Shown: positions 28,986 through 42,300 of the stretch, piece by piece
Layout: each line of letters starts with the position of its first letter
How positions within the stretch are numbered: position 1 is the stretch's first letter
Source: Smittia aterrima
Taxonomy: Eukaryota > Arthropoda > Insecta > Diptera > Chironomidae
Length of the DNA stretch: 64,000 bases
Direction: 5' to 3'
Assembly (NCBI GenBank): GCA_033063855.1
Contig: CP093829.1
Location: 13,237,537 to 13,301,536, forward strand
Made by a program: the position numbers and the translations under genes
Notes under the pieces: generated by a model
Databases searched by the model: none
The model's input: the letters and a program-made list of their open reading frames with translations, nothing else
What the model was told of the DNA's origin: nothing

Positions 28986-29632
28986 TGGCTAAGAACTTTC
29001 CTTGGATATAATTTTGGATAAGAACTTTCCTTGGATATAATTTTGGATAAGAATTTTTCTTGGATATAATTTTGAATAAGAACTTTCCTTGGATATAATT
29101 TTGGATAAGAACTTTCCTCGGATATAATTTTGGATAAGAACTTTCCTTGGATATAATTTTGGATAAGAACTTTCCTTGGATATAATTTTGGATAAGAACT
29201 TTCCTCGGATATAATTTTGGATAAGAACTTTCCTTGGATATAATTTTGGATAAGAACTTTCCTTGGATATAATTTTGGATAAGAACTTTCCTCGGATATA
29301 ATTTTGGATAAGAACTTTCCTTGGATATAATTTTGGATAAGAACTTTCCTTGGATATAATTTTGGATAAGAACTTTCCGTGGATATAATTTTGGATAAGA
29401 ACTTTCCTTGGATATAATTTTGGATAAGAACTTTCCTTGGATATAATTTTGGATAAGAATTTTTCTTGGATATAATTTTGGATAAGAACTTTCCTTGGAT
29501 ATAATTTTGGATAAGAATTTTTCTTGGATATAATTTTGGATAAGAACTTTCCTTGGATATAATTTTGGATAAGAACTTTCCTTGGATATAATTTTGGATA
29601 AGAATTTTTCTTGGATATAATTTTGGATAAAA
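28986..29632. repeat. 29-bp tandem minisatellite, about 22 copies
   Basis: The unit reads TAAGAACTTTCC, then TTGGATATAATTTTGGA. Copies differ by a few substitutions, such as CCTCGG for CCTTGG or AATTTTTC for AACTTTCC. Because 29 is not a multiple of three and the unit lacks stops on the minus strand, a 264-codon minus-strand frame is open through it, encoding a 29-residue lysine-rich repeat. I regard that frame as a by-product of the array. Confidence 0.95.
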
Positions 29633-29791
29633 TTTTGGTAAAAAAACTTCCGTTGGATAAAATTTTGAAAATTTTAAAAAAATTGACCTTTGACCTTTTG
29701 ACCCCGTCACATGTTGACCCCTTCCCTAAGGACTACACACACGAAGTTTCAGCCTCCTAGCTCTTCTCTAGGCTGACATACAGTGCGTACA

Positions 29792-29822
29792 GACGGACGG
29801 ACGGACGGACGGACGGACGGAC
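29792..29822. repeat. (GACG)n tetranucleotide run
   Basis: About seven GACG units preceded by GCGTACA. The run lies inside the inverted-ended element, near its right end. Confidence 0.9.
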
Positions 29823-31865
29823 AAAGTGGCCATAATAAGGTTTTTTCTATCGAAAAAAGCCTTAAAAAGTTTATAAAGAAATTTCAATGCAAATTGATCA
29901 AAGCTCTTTTAAAACTCAGCAAACGACTCGAAAACTACTCAACGTCAAAGTGTTTCTTGCCACTGAGTGCTTTATCTGCAATCAACTCGCACTACAAGCA
30001 GCGAGGGCGACAATATTGACATGAATAAAAGAGCAAGAAACAGGAATATTCAGATAATCTTCGTTTTCCACCCTAAAATATTGTTTGTTGCTGCAAACGT
30101 GCGACCTCTTATCTTCATCGGCTCCCTTTAATTTTCCGATTTACTGATCAATAGACATTGTTCACACTTTCTGATTTCGTTTCCGTATACAACTGAGCCT
30201 GTGCGAGAAAATATATAAACTGGAATCGATTTAGCGAGAAATTTGCTGCCAACGAGCGCTCTGTTTCACTGAACTTTAAGGCTTTTGTCTCAGTGAACTC
30301 CCATGACGATTTGAAACACGATTTCACATTTGTCTAGACTTTAATTGCACGCACAGAAACTTGAAACGAATGAAAGAATAAGTTTTAAGTTGAAACCTCA
30401 ATGCAGAACACTCTCATGGCAAAAACCAATTTTGCTGACTTCGACTTCGAAAATGTCTTCATTAAAAGAAAATAAATCCTTACAAATCTTATAAGTTTTG
30501 CTCGCCACAAACTAAGCTCAATCCAAACAAATTGGGGAAAATAAAGTAAAATGAATTTGGTGGCATGAGGCGTGCGAATCAAATCGACAAATATAATAAA
30601 ACTAAAGGTTCCTTCGACTATTCATCAAAATCCATCAACCGTAAAGAAATATACTCGTTAATCTGAGGGCTGGACTAAGACTTCAAGGCTGTTTGTAGTT
30701 AACAGAAAACGCCTCTATCAAACTAAGATGTCGTGAATGATTGTTGGTTTTGGGTGTCTCTTTTATATGTGCGACGTTATTTTGTATGTTGAACTTCTCC
30801 TTTTGATGGATATATTTGATGGTTGTTGTTGTTGTTTTCATTTTCCTCTCGGAAATTATGCTGAAGCTGCGACGGAATAAAAGCAAACGCTTAAATAGCT
30901 CTATCACGAACGGCGACAGAAGAAGCGAAAGAAACACGAATTAAAGTCCAATTTGTCATGGAAACCATCATCAAAAATAATTCTGTATATCGGTCGGACG
31001 ACAAATTTTGTTTGGATTATCATGAGAAGGACAGAATTTTAACCAAGAGCGAGGAGTTTTTTTTATCGAGTAGCAGCAGAAAAGGTCTCGAGGCCCAACT
31101 GAATAATGACGAAAGACGTGAATAAAAATAATTGTTTTGATGAAATGGAGCTCCATCAGTTTGTCACAATCCGAAGCTTTCTGCGATGGAATCTGCGTCA
31201 TAAAAATATTGCTCGGGGGACTTCAATGATAAATTTTGTATTTTGTTTGAGTTTCATTCGACTTCATCGAAAATAATGTTATTGTTCCGATGAAAGCATC
31301 ACGAGCTTCAATGAAATATTTTGAACCAAAATTTATGAATTTTTCATTCCACTCGCGAAATAATAAAATGTAATCGATAATTCAAAACACCATTCGCCGC
31401 CTAAATTCGATTTCTATTCGAGCTTAATTAGCTTGCGAGTCTGCCTCATTGTTCAAAATTTATTACGAGAGCTACAATAATTCTCCAATCGGAGGGCGGG
31501 AATTTTCATTATTTATATTTCGCTAGCATTTACATGAAACTTGTTTGCCTCCGAAACATTGCACAGACAAAACCCAACGGGTAAGTGTGCGGCGGGAAGC
31601 AAGAAAACGTCGCTTCAGATCATAAATCAAAAACTCTTGTGACGTTTTTAGTCGTTTTCCAACCATCCGGAGAATTCTTCTGATATATAAGGAAGAAAGC
31701 TTTCATGGATTAGTTTTTAACGGTCAAACCTGAAAGAACAAAAGTGCGATTACTCAATGAGAAATAAAAAAATGAAATATTTGTCAGGTGGTTGCTGGTA
31801 GAAGGCTCACTTCTAGTAAAGCTCTTTTCGTAAGACTGAAAACTTTAGTTTTTGTTGGACTAGTC

Positions 31866-32213
31866 ATGAAGCTAATTCGTCATGTTTGTTCTTCTTGTCT
31901 TGTCTGCTCGCTTCTGTTTCAATCCGGATTAAATTCAGTAATTTGTTACAAAGTCTCTTCTTGTCCTCTTCTCATCTATCGAGGGAACTCCGCAACTCAT
32001 CCTCCCTTCTGTGTTTCGTCTTTCACGTATCATAGAACAACGCTTGTCTCATCGTTGAAAAGACGTCGTCGTCTTTTCTGTTTTGATATGATTAATAGAA
32101 AGCAATTTTTAATAATATTATTCGTTTTAATTTTATTCTCAATCGTCTCTGTTTATTTTTATCATTCTCGTCTGTTTCGGTCGGGAGCTCAACGGTGGAG
32201 GCGCAAACCTTAG
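31866..32213 (+). CDS. Small ORF with N-terminal hydrophobic start and C-terminal membrane segment (uncertain)
   Basis: ATG at 31,866 opens 115 codons. The first ~20 residues (MKLIRHVCSSCLVCSLLF) resemble a signal peptide. After a basic KRRRR patch, an internal Met at 32,088 starts MINRKQF followed by a strong membrane segment (LIILFVLILFSIVSVYFY) and a basic tail ending RWRRKP. The 41-residue product from 32,088 would be a classic single-pass micropeptide. There is no homology I recognise and no splice evidence. It could be a real small membrane protein or AT-rich coincidence. Confidence 0.2.
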   Translation: MKLIRHVCSSCLVCSLLFQSGLNSVICYKVSSCPLLIYRGNSATHPPFCVSSFTYHRTTLVSSLKRRRRLFCFDMINRKQFLIILFVLILFSIVSVYFYHSRLFRSGAQRWRRKP

Positions 32214-32367
32214 TTGTTACCAAAAGGTTTTTTTAAAGGTTTTTGGGGTTTCAAGCTTTTCGGATCTTTCTTAAAAGGTTGTCGAAAGATTTTCTTTCTG
32301 TGGAAACCAAGAATTCTCTTCGCTAGTAAACGTCGAAATTTACTTAAAGCTCTGTCAGCTGTAAAAA

Positions 32368-32463
32368 ATGCCATGCCTTATTGTACTTCTTCTATTCTTT
32401 CCGCCGGCTAATGGAAGTCATTTAAAAGCTGAAGTAGAGCCTATAGCTGAGGAAACGACGTGA
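32368..32463 (+). CDS. Small secreted-peptide-like ORF (uncertain)
   Basis: An ATG in good insect context (GTAAAAAATG) opens 31 codons: MPCLIVLLLFFPPANG, a textbook signal peptide with a likely cleavage site, then an acidic tail (HLKAEVEPIAEETT). The last codons run into ACGAC|GTGAAA, which could be a weak donor, so this may be a first exon rather than a complete peptide. It lies about 155 bp after the preceding small membrane-type ORF. No family is recognised. Confidence 0.2.
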   Translation: MPCLIVLLLFFPPANGSHLKAEVEPIAEETT

Positions 32464-35400
32464 AAACATTCACTTCAATAACAGAATCGGCAGAGCGACA
32501 GAATTTATTAAACGTTTGCATTCGCTTCACTGCCGGTCTTTACCTTTTCATCTCCCGACTTGATGGAGTCTACTTAGACGTTCGCAGACAATTTCGCATT
32601 CTAAGTGTAGGTCATTCAATGATGTTTCCATCATCAAAAAAAATTGAAGATTTTGCTGACAAACATTTGCAACGATCCCTGTTTCGGATCAAGAATCTTC
32701 GCATTGCTAAATTGTAAACAACGATTCCATTTTCTCGATTTCTTCCAAAGAAACGACGAAAAATAAAAATCCCATTACTTGATTTAATTCAGTGAACACC
32801 TTTTGTGTCCGACGAGAGCGAAAGCAGAGAAATTTCCATTTCAAACAGAAAAGGACCTTGAACGAAAGGAGAAAATAAATCGTTTTGTTTCTTTCCATCA
32901 AGACGAATCTTTTGACAGAAGGGACCAAAGAGGAATTTCAACAATTCCTTATTGATTTCACTGTTGCCCAAGGAACCGAAAGTTTTAATATTAAATTTTC
33001 CCTCATTTCCTTTCCCCAAACACGCCAGCAATTCATTTTTTCTCGTTATCCTTTCTCACTTGCTGACACACACCGAAAAATGTCATTTATTTTATAATTT
33101 GCAGGTAAACAACCGTTCAGCATTATGGGAAGCGAAGGAAGCGGAAAAAATGTTAATAAAGTGTCATGAATGAACTCTCTCAATCTCGTCTTTGCTGGGG
33201 CGGACGTTGATGTGGTGTCTATGGATATTGAGCGACATAGCTTTCCAAGAAAACACGATAGAAAGAGAAAGAGCGAAAGCAAAAAAGGGTGAAGTGGAAA
33301 ATCCTTTTGATTAAATTCCATAAATTTTGTATTTAAAGTTTTATATATCTGCTTCGAACGGGATCGTTGTCGCATGTAATGTGAAGTTGAAAAATGTTTC
33401 CCTCGGAAAATTAGTTTGAAATAATAAGAAAACTCAGGGACATCTAACGAGAAATTTATTTTCAATTGACCTTAAAGTAACTATATTCAAAAAGAAAAGA
33501 AGAAAACTCGTGACCATCATGATTGACAAACCCTTTTCAGTGTTAGACATTAGGGAAACCACAGAATATCACATAGTAGTGGAGGAAATCCAATAACCAT
33601 GATCTGTATCAACATTTGAACAATTCGGAAAATGCTTTCCTTGTTCATAATCATCAGCAAAATCTGAAAGCTCAGCAGACGTTTTTGAAAGCTTTTATCT
33701 CTATAGGGTGCAAGACTCTTTTTTGGATTTATTCCCAACTTGTTATATCACTAATAAAGTCCCAAGAGCATGTGATCTCCATGAAACAGAGTTCCGGTCA
33801 GAATTAGGGTTGAATATAGAATTAAAAGCTTTCTTCTCCTTCATTTGCAGTTGAGTTCAGAAAACTTTCAATTAATTTGCCATTGATGAAATTTGCTATT
33901 TGATAATGGGTCACCGAAAATAAAATTACCCCTCGACTGAAGAGAGAGCGAATGAAACTTTTTTCCTTTGCAATAAATAGAAGAAAATGATTTTCCCATT
34001 CAATTCCGATTCAATAGCAGATGATGGAGGAAAAAACAGAAAATTTATGATCGGGGAGAGGAAGCCGAAAGTTTTTTCTTTTTGCATTGGATAAGTTTTT
34101 CTTTCGACTGTTTAAAGTTTACTGGGGCAAGTTGATGTGTTCTGAATAAAAATCATTTATTTATCCCGTTCAAAGTTTTCAGTTGCCGGATAAAACGAAT
34201 GAAGGAGAAGGAAGAGCCCAAAGAAGCGATGTCACGCTGAGACGGTCTCAATTTCACAAAAATATTTTATTAATTTATCGTGTTGCGGTCCCATTTCTAT
34301 CCTTGTCGATTCGAATGCAAAACTTGTCCTTGCATTTTGAATTTTTGTTGTCCCCAAGCAAACCCTTTCGCATGATTCATTCAACAGTCAAAGCACCATT
34401 CATCATCAGCATTCCACTCTCACCCCAAAATAAAACGTCACTACTTTTTTATCCATTAAATTTGGATGAAACATAGCTCGTAAATTTCCTCGTTTCGTTC
34501 TCCCCGCCGTCGTCTCGTGTGTGCTTCTCTTTATATCCTTGAAAGGAGCGACAAGCAGGAGAAGTGAAAGTAAATTTATGTATCCAATGCTTGCTTACGT
34601 TTTTCTTTGAATAAGATGAGAGAAATGCGATGCCTCAGCTCGAATGTTTTTCCCTCTGCAGTTGAGATGAAGATAAATCAAAAAGAAATTTACATACGCC
34701 ATGACAAACGCGGCAATGTTGCTCGAATGTTTCGTCTTTTATCAGAAACGAAGAGTTTCACGAGGCGTTTATGTCTGGTGGCGGCTGCGTAATCTTTATC
34801 GCATAAAACTCATATTTCCCTTATCAACTTCCCATCAATTTTCCGAGCCTTGAGACTAACTTGATGCTACTTGCTTAGAAAGGTATTTCTTATAATTTAT
34901 AACTTCATCCTTCAGCGATTCTTGCTTTCTCTTCCCTCTGGCTCTTCTTTTTGGTCATGATAAATTTTTAAAAACTTAATTAATTTCAAATCAATCCCCT
35001 GCGATTTTTGGGGACGCAGTTGAATTAAAAATAATTTAATATCAAGATGAGCTTTAAAAATCTCCTACGCTCCGTTCTCAGTAATTCATGTAAATTGATA
35101 AACCTTTTTGTTGCTTTTTTGAACGAACGAAGTTTCCAGACGAAAACATGCAAGACAGTTAAGAATATTTATGGGCGAAGTGGAATGAAAAAAATCGCCG
35201 AAGAAAGCTTTCACGACGCACAAGTTGTGCGGCACAACGCAAAACGATTTTTTATGTTCGCAAACAACAATAACATGTCTTCCACCTTCCAAATGTGTAC
35301 ATCTCATCACTCAACAAGAAAAGAAATGACGAAAGTGATGAAGGAGCAGACGGAAAGGAGCGACAAGAAAGAATAATGATTGATAGGATTAAAAGTTCCG

Positions 35401-38400
35401 CGAGCAATTTTTTATGATTTCTTTTCTCATCGTTCATCTCTCAACACTTGTCGTTCTTAAATCGATTTAACACTCGCATCAAACTCACTTCGTGTGAATC
35501 TATCTGAGCTAAACTTTGTTATCAGCAAATTGAGCTTGCTCCCTGACACGTACTCGCACTGTTCGCGATACTTTAGGTCGTAAAAGTTTAAAATTTGAAT
35601 AAATTTTAAATTCCGGGATCGCAAATCTCCTTTCTCTGTGATTATATCATTATTCGTGAGATGAATTAGAAAACATTATCATCGTCCTACGCAGACGACG
35701 ACTGTCTATAGATTAAATAAAATTAAAATGAATAATTATGGGACGCATCTCCGGAGGCAGTTTTGGCAGATGTTCTTCGTTGTCTTCACCCAAAAAAATC
35801 TTTCGCCCATTCTTTACCCACCAATTCATTTCGAAGTGTCATCTTATTCAAAGCTGACGAGATGGAAAGGAAGGAGATGAAGAAAGAGATATTTGTTGTG
35901 TTTTTTACGCTTCTCGCTCCACAATCGGAAGAGGGACGGACCGCGAATTTATTAGGCATCTTAATGACTAATCTGAAATTTCTCATATTGAAATCACTAT
36001 ATCGCTTTAAAACGCCACCACATTTTCCTCATTCTGTCGAAGATTTTAAAAATTGTCTCCAACACCAAAACGAGGAAAGGGGCAATTTATCTCCCCGCGA
36101 TGTTTTGTCTGAGCTGGAAATTTAATTATAGTAATCGTCAATGAAGACGCTTTGACAGAGAGAAATCATCTCGTTTAAGGATTGTCAGCTTAAATGGAGG
36201 GAGAAAGAGACAGCAAATCGAAATCCTATCCACCAAACATCACATAATTTAAAGCATAAACTTGCTAAGGCATGAAGCGAATTGATTGATTGTAGAAAGC
36301 TTCAATTTTTAAATTTTTTACCGCGTTTGCTTCGTATTTGCTTATAAATTTTCCTATATGTACACATCCCTTCAACGTTCTACTTACGTTTTGTGTGGAG
36401 TTTTATGCTGAGACATGATGGGAAACGTTAAAGCTCAAAAGCGAGAGAGATAAGAGAAAAGCGTGGCGTCATAATTTGCAACGCGAAGCGATAAAAAATG
36501 TCAATTTCAATAACTCAAAGCTGATGAATGGAAAAAAAAACATCCGAGACACAGTCTCGTCAGCACTTTTTTCATTTCTCTCGGGATGCAAACATTTCAA
36601 TCTACTTGAAATTTAATTCAATTTGTCACTTTTTTTTACCTCGGTCGTCCTTCGACAACATGTCTTTCAGATGAAGCTTCTGTTAAAAGTGAGAGTATTC
36701 GCCTATAACCAGAATTTTATTATTTTCATTACAAAATTTTTATTTTTAATTAAACTTCGTGAGTTGATAAATATTACATGGGATGAGAAAACAGACAACA
36801 AACCGGCACAGAAAATAAGAAAAATCTATTTTTATTTTCGTGGTCGCTGTCGCCACTAAAAATAAACTTGAAGATGGAGATAAAAGGGTAAGTAGACAAG
36901 GGATAAGGACTAAAAAAGGCTGAAAGAAACAAAAAGCGTGAATAGGAACTTTATGCTTGTCGTGTGAGTGTCCCTTTCGAGTCGACTTCTTCGCTCACCA
37001 TGACGGAAAGTATTTTATGTCCGAGCAGAGGCTAAAATCCTCCAGACAAAGCAGCGTCGCTACGAAGAAGAAATTGTAAAAAGGAAAAGAAGTCAAATAA
37101 ATTTTTCATTTTATTTATTACCATGCTGCTTCCTTCGCTGGAGCGGGAACAAACCAAAGAAGAAACGTCCGTCGAGAATGGAAGAATCTTTCATTGAAAA
37201 GAAATTTCCCGTGCTTTATTTAATTCATGAAATCATGGAGTTGGAAAAAGGCATCGAATGCTGTCCGCTACTGAAACAATTCATTCTAAATTGAATTTTA
37301 TGGGTGAATTAAATGTGCATAAAAGCTTCCTGCTTGGCTTTTTCCCGTCTTTCTCTTCCTCGTCTCTCTCTGTGGACATAACAAGTCAAGGGGCTACTAC
37401 TTAGTCCTTGCAGATTCCGAATTCACGCTTTAATTAAAAATTAAACATTGATAATCACAAAAACTGCACGACAAACATACATTTTACAAAGTTACCTCCC
37501 CTTCTCAAAGATTGCAAACATCAGAGTTACAAAGCGAAGAGAAACTAGTGCAAACGGCATGCATGGAAATTCTTCAACATCAGAAATTATTTCTTTTCCG
37601 TATAAATTACAAAATGTTTGCATAGTTTCACTGAGATTCTGTTGAAACATTCACTTAGTTCATCTAGAAGTCCCTTTAAATTGTGAATCTGTTGCTTTTT
37701 TGACTAAGTCTCCAGGTGCTACACAGCGACAAACCGAAGATTCTAACGGCTGACAATCAATCGTCGCTTTCCTGGGTCATATCTACTTTTCCCCATAACG
37801 ACTCATAAATTTATTTTTTTATTCTTTTGTTCTGAGCAGATATGGTTATTACAAAAAAGGAAAAAGAAACAATAACGAAGAGCTACAATGAAAAATGAAT
37901 ATTTTTCATTATTTATGTCGCTGGATGTGCTGGGTGAGTTCTAGATTCCTTCAACTGCAAAGAAATTTCATCGTTTCATTTTAAACAGAGTTGAGAAAGA
38001 GAACTGCATCGTCCTCAATAATGAACTTTCATTTTGTGATGTGTAAGAGGTGAAACAAGAGGAATAGCAACACATGAAACGAAAATTTATCACATTGACC
38101 AGAAGAATAAACATAAAAATACGAACGAGTGCCATAAAAATTTATTACACGCTTTGGCTGTAACTAGCGATTTCGCCTCTTTTGTTTATTTAATTTTCAG
38201 GACTTTTCAGAAGCTTAGGTTTTTAAATTTCCAATTAGAAACCCCACCCCAACTAGTTCCATTTTACTCGATCTCGAACAAACCAAAACTCTGGAAGCGA
38301 AAATATTCCCTCGTTTTTTTTAGTCAGATAGGGAAATTCTGTTGTAATTCTTGTTTCCCGTTTTTGTTGTGCAATAAAGAAAGGAATACGCTTGAAAATC

Positions 38401-39304
38401 TTCGTAGAAATATTATCTCTTTCATTTTAAAAACATTTGACGACGAGGAGAGTTCAAGATTTCCACGAACAACTTTAATGAAAATGTCGAGCGGGATTAG
38501 GAAATTGCTTACAGTCTAACAGGCACACAAAGTTCCAATTGTAATAGAATAAGTTTCGGTTCAAAGATAAAGGCACAAACTTTGTGCGAAACTTTGTAAG
38601 TCGCAGAAAATCGTTCTAGCTTAATTCCTAAGACTTAAGAAGCAACTCACTCCCTACCAAAAGCCGCAGGTGTCTCTTTGTCTCTGATTGTCATCCCATT
38701 GTTATCTTCAACTAATTACTTTTCTCCACTTGTCCGTGAATTGTTTGCTCTCCAAAGATAGCCAGCTCAATATATCAAAACTGCCTCGGGACTTGATTGC
38801 TTAGAACATCAAAGAATAAAATCTTATTCGAAGAAAGAGGGACAAAAATTAATGTTTGTCCTACTTCGAAGCTCATTGGGCGGTGCTGTCGTAATGTTGA
38901 TTTAAAAAATTTATTTGGTTGACTGAGAGGAGGAATTTACATATTAAAATATTTCTATCAAAAATCGATTTTCCGTCGAGCTTGCCATAGCAGAGGAGTG
39001 GGAAAGGCGACTCGTAATAAATCAGGGCAATTGATTGACAAACTCAATTTCTTCAATCTCTTGCAAAAGCACGAACGCCACTTCTAAAGCAGAAGCCCTG
39101 TAAAACCAATCGCTTCCTGATAGAAATCATGAAATGTTTAATTTAAAAAACGAAATTGGTTATTTCACCGATGCCGGACAAATGTCAGTAATTTGCTTAC
39201 GCCCTGAGCATCGATTTGACATTGAACATCAAAAGCTTTGAGAACGCGAATGTTGATTGAACAAATCACTCGTTCATTTGAAGTCGGTGGATTAAGTTTA
39301 GAAA

Positions 39305-42300
39305 ATGAACTTGATTGCAATTTTTCTTCTCCAAGGAGTTTTCGTTACCATCAGCGCTCAAGAAGTTGCAAACATTTCATCAACTTTACAAAAGAAGAAC
39401 ATTGAAATAAGTAAGTTTTCGAGTATCCTATTTATTTACGACCATTAGAGAAACTAATATCCTAATTAACTGAGTTCAATAATCAACTAGAGCTTTTGAA
39501 TTAAAATGAATCAAATTTTAATTTATCCTTTCCAAAGTTAACCAATTCTTGTTACCAATTTTTCATTCTCGAAGTTTTTCTGCACGAGCCCAATCAAAAA
39601 GAGTTTCTATCGTCTGTTGATAAGATAATGGAACAGTTGAAGCGCAAGGATATCGAGATTAATTATCAGAACATTTCAAGCATTCCGGAGGATACGCAAG
39701 CATTGCAGAACCTTTGTAAGAGCCAGACGAGGAGTTTAAATGAGTTTTTGAGTCTGAAACTTTTTTAATTTCTACTTTTCAAATTAAATTTAGTTTGTCA
39801 GTTGGGCGTAAAAGGGGTTTCGATTGTACTCGATGTAACATTGAGTGGTTCGAAAACCGCTCGAGACTTGATGCAATCGAATCTCATTCCATATTTCAAC
39901 TTTGACTACTCGATTCAATCGTTCGTAAAGGCATTAGAGTCTTACTTGATAGAGAGACAAGCTTTAAACGCTGTTTTAATATTCGAAGACTCTACAGCAA
40001 CTCAGGAGGCACTTTATAACTTCATAACGAAATCAACACTTCGAGTAATTTTGTTGGATCAACTGCCACCCCACGCTGCTCGCAGATTAAAGACTTTGCG
40101 TCCCATTCCGAGTTTCTTCGGAATTATCGCCAATTCTATCAATATGGAGAGGCTTTTCAGAAGCGTAAGAAATAATCTTTTCGTTGAGCGACAATAATTC
40201 CAATAAAAAAAAATTTAGGCTGACTTTGCTGGCCTAGTCTCACGTTTGCCCGAAAAATGGAATCTTATGTTCACAGATTCTGACGGCGAAAGCTTCGAGC
40301 ATTTCGAATACCCGGAAATGAGCCGCTTGTTACTCAACAACCAAACAGTGTGCTGTAATCCCGAGTGCATTTGTACATCACAGACAACGGTAAGAAGGCT
40401 TCAGAGTGGACGTGAAGGTTGTGAGTAGAGCGAAATATTAATTTACGAAAACCTTTTTCCTCTCTCTCTCTCATGGAGTGGATTTGTTCATTAGCCTTTA
40501 TCCATTTAACTCTCTTGAGGCTTCCATTGCAAAATCCACTCACCGTCGACTTGTAAGTTTTTACAAAGTGGAAACTTCTGTGTACTCGGACTGTACTCCT
40601 CGATAAAGTTGAAGATTATTTCATTAAAAGCCATCTGCCTCGTTAAATTCAACACACAAATACAATGAAAAGAGCTTTTATGCTTTAATTGCTTCCTGTT
40701 AGTTTTCATTGAACTAAGTACATCCTTCCACTTTTCTTTTGCAGTTAAAATTTGAAGCCCTCAGCAGCTTTCTTAAAAACGTGGTGGCCGTGTTAGAGAA
40801 AAATGATTTTCTTATTCGTAAGTTTGCGTGTGATGAAGAGTCAAACGTGCCAGAGCAACGTGCCCGAAAGCTTCTTGACGACATAGCCAAGATGTTAGAA
40901 GCAAACAACTTAATTTTTGTTGACGAAGAATTCAAGATTTGGCAGAATTTGCGCTTCGATGTGAGAACGAGTGTGGTGAATGCCACGACTATTGAAACGA
41001 CAGCAAGTGTTGACTTGAGTGGAGTGAAGACGATGGAGAATCATCACATTAAGACGGTTAATAGATTTTTGCGGATCGGCGTCACAGAATCAATGCCTTA
41101 CACGTTCTTCAAACGCAATCCAGTAACTAATGACCTTCTACTTGATGCAAACAATCGACCAATTTACGAAGGATTTTGTATTGACCTTATCAAGGAGATG
41201 GCGCGTAAAATGAACTTTACTTATGAGCTCGTTGAGCCGTCGTCTGGAAAGTTTGGAGATCGACAGAACGATGGAACTTTTGATGGTTTGGTCGGTGATT
41301 TAATTAAAGGTGACACTGATTTGATTGTGGGAGCTTTGAAGATGACGGCTGAACGTGAAGAACAAATCGATTTCGTCGCGCCATACTTTGATCAAACAGG
41401 AATTTTGATTGTTATGAAGAAGCCTCTTCCTGACACTTCTCTCTTCAAGTTTATGACAGTCTTACGACTTGAGGTGTGGTTTAGTATACTTGGAGCTCTC
41501 GTTACGACTGCTTTTGTCATTTGGATCCTTGATATTTTTTCACCATATAGTTCAAGAAATTGGAATTATGAGGAGCCTTGTCGGTGAGAATTCATGATTC
41601 GATCTTAGCCATAGACTATCCAATTAATTTGTGGTTATTTAAATATTCAGGAAATTTACATTGCGCGAGAGCGTTTGGTTTTCCCTATGCAGCTTCACAC
41701 CACAGGGTAAATGATGTCTAATCCTTTTATCGTCTACCCTTGAACTTCTCCCTAAACGCTCTTAGAAGTTTTTCTTGTTTGATTATTAATTTAAGTTTTC
41801 CGTTCACAAAAGGCGGTGGTGAAGCACCGAAGGCACTTTCTTCGAGAATTATTGTCGCGGCTTATTGGCTATTCGTTGTGTTGATGCTCGCTACTTTCAC
41901 AGCAAACCTTGCTGCGTTTTTAACGGTTGAGAGAATGCAATCTCCAGTTCAGTCACTGGACCAACTAGGTCGACAAAGTCGAATAAATTATACAGTTGTG
42001 AGTGGCTCGGACACACATCAATATTTCAAAAATATGAAACATGCTGAGGATACTCTCTACGAACTGTGGAAAGAAACGACATTGAACGCCTCAAGCGAGA
42101 ATGGATTTCAGTTCAGGTGAGAGTTGAAAGCAATGTATCAAGTTTCGTTCAACATCGCAATCATGTCACTAACAGAATCTGGGACTATCCAATCAAAGAA
42201 CAGTTTGGAACGATTTTGATGGCAATAGAAAGCTCAAACCCTCTACCAAACGCTGCTGAAGGTTTTAGGATTGTGAACGAGAAGGAAACAAATGATTTCG

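Larger units (their letters stand above)
28945..29863. mobile_element. Inverted-ended repeat element carrying a minisatellite (non-autonomous element candidate)
   Basis: The left end AAGGCTTTTTTCGA (28,947-28,960) is the exact reverse complement of the right end TCGAAAAAAGCCTT (29,850-29,863). Between them lie about 22 copies of a 29-bp unit, then a TTGACC-rich stretch (about 29,680-29,720), a unique segment, a GACG tetranucleotide run and a near-palindromic right end. No transposase frame is present. This layout suggests a MITE-like or other non-autonomous element (inference). I cannot define a target-site duplication with confidence; only AA flanks both ends, which is meaningless in AT-rich DNA. 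Confidence 0.55.
29864..39304. other. Intergenic DNA between the repeat element and Ir25a
   Basis: About 9.4 kb. Apart from small hydrophobic ORFs at 31,866-32,463 (listed separately), I see no gene. Frames of 109-121 codons at 35,047-35,376, 35,763-36,125 and 38,154-38,519 lack recognisable features. Confidence 0.5.

Noticed and set aside
28986..29632. CRISPR-like regularly spaced repeats
   Set aside because: The repeats abut directly with no spacers, and the context is an insect nuclear genome. It is a minisatellite.
28916..29710. 264-codon minus-strand gene
   Set aside because: The frame exists only because a stop-free 29-bp unit is repeated. It lacks domains, and its sequence is fully explained by the tandem array.
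31788..31865. Extension of the 115-codon ORF to an upstream GTG
   Set aside because: Non-ATG starts are not expected here. Only the ATG at 31,866 and the internal ATG at 32,088 are worth considering.
35047..35376. 109-codon ATG ORF, plus strand
   Set aside because: No recognised motif, no splice context, and composition like that of neighbouring noise ORFs.
35763..36125. 120-codon ORF, plus strand
   Set aside because: It begins at a non-ATG codon and shows no domain. Chance length is plausible in 64 kb.
38154..38519. 121-codon ORF, plus strand
   Set aside because: Rich in F, L and S without pattern, a non-ATG start and no homology that I recognise.
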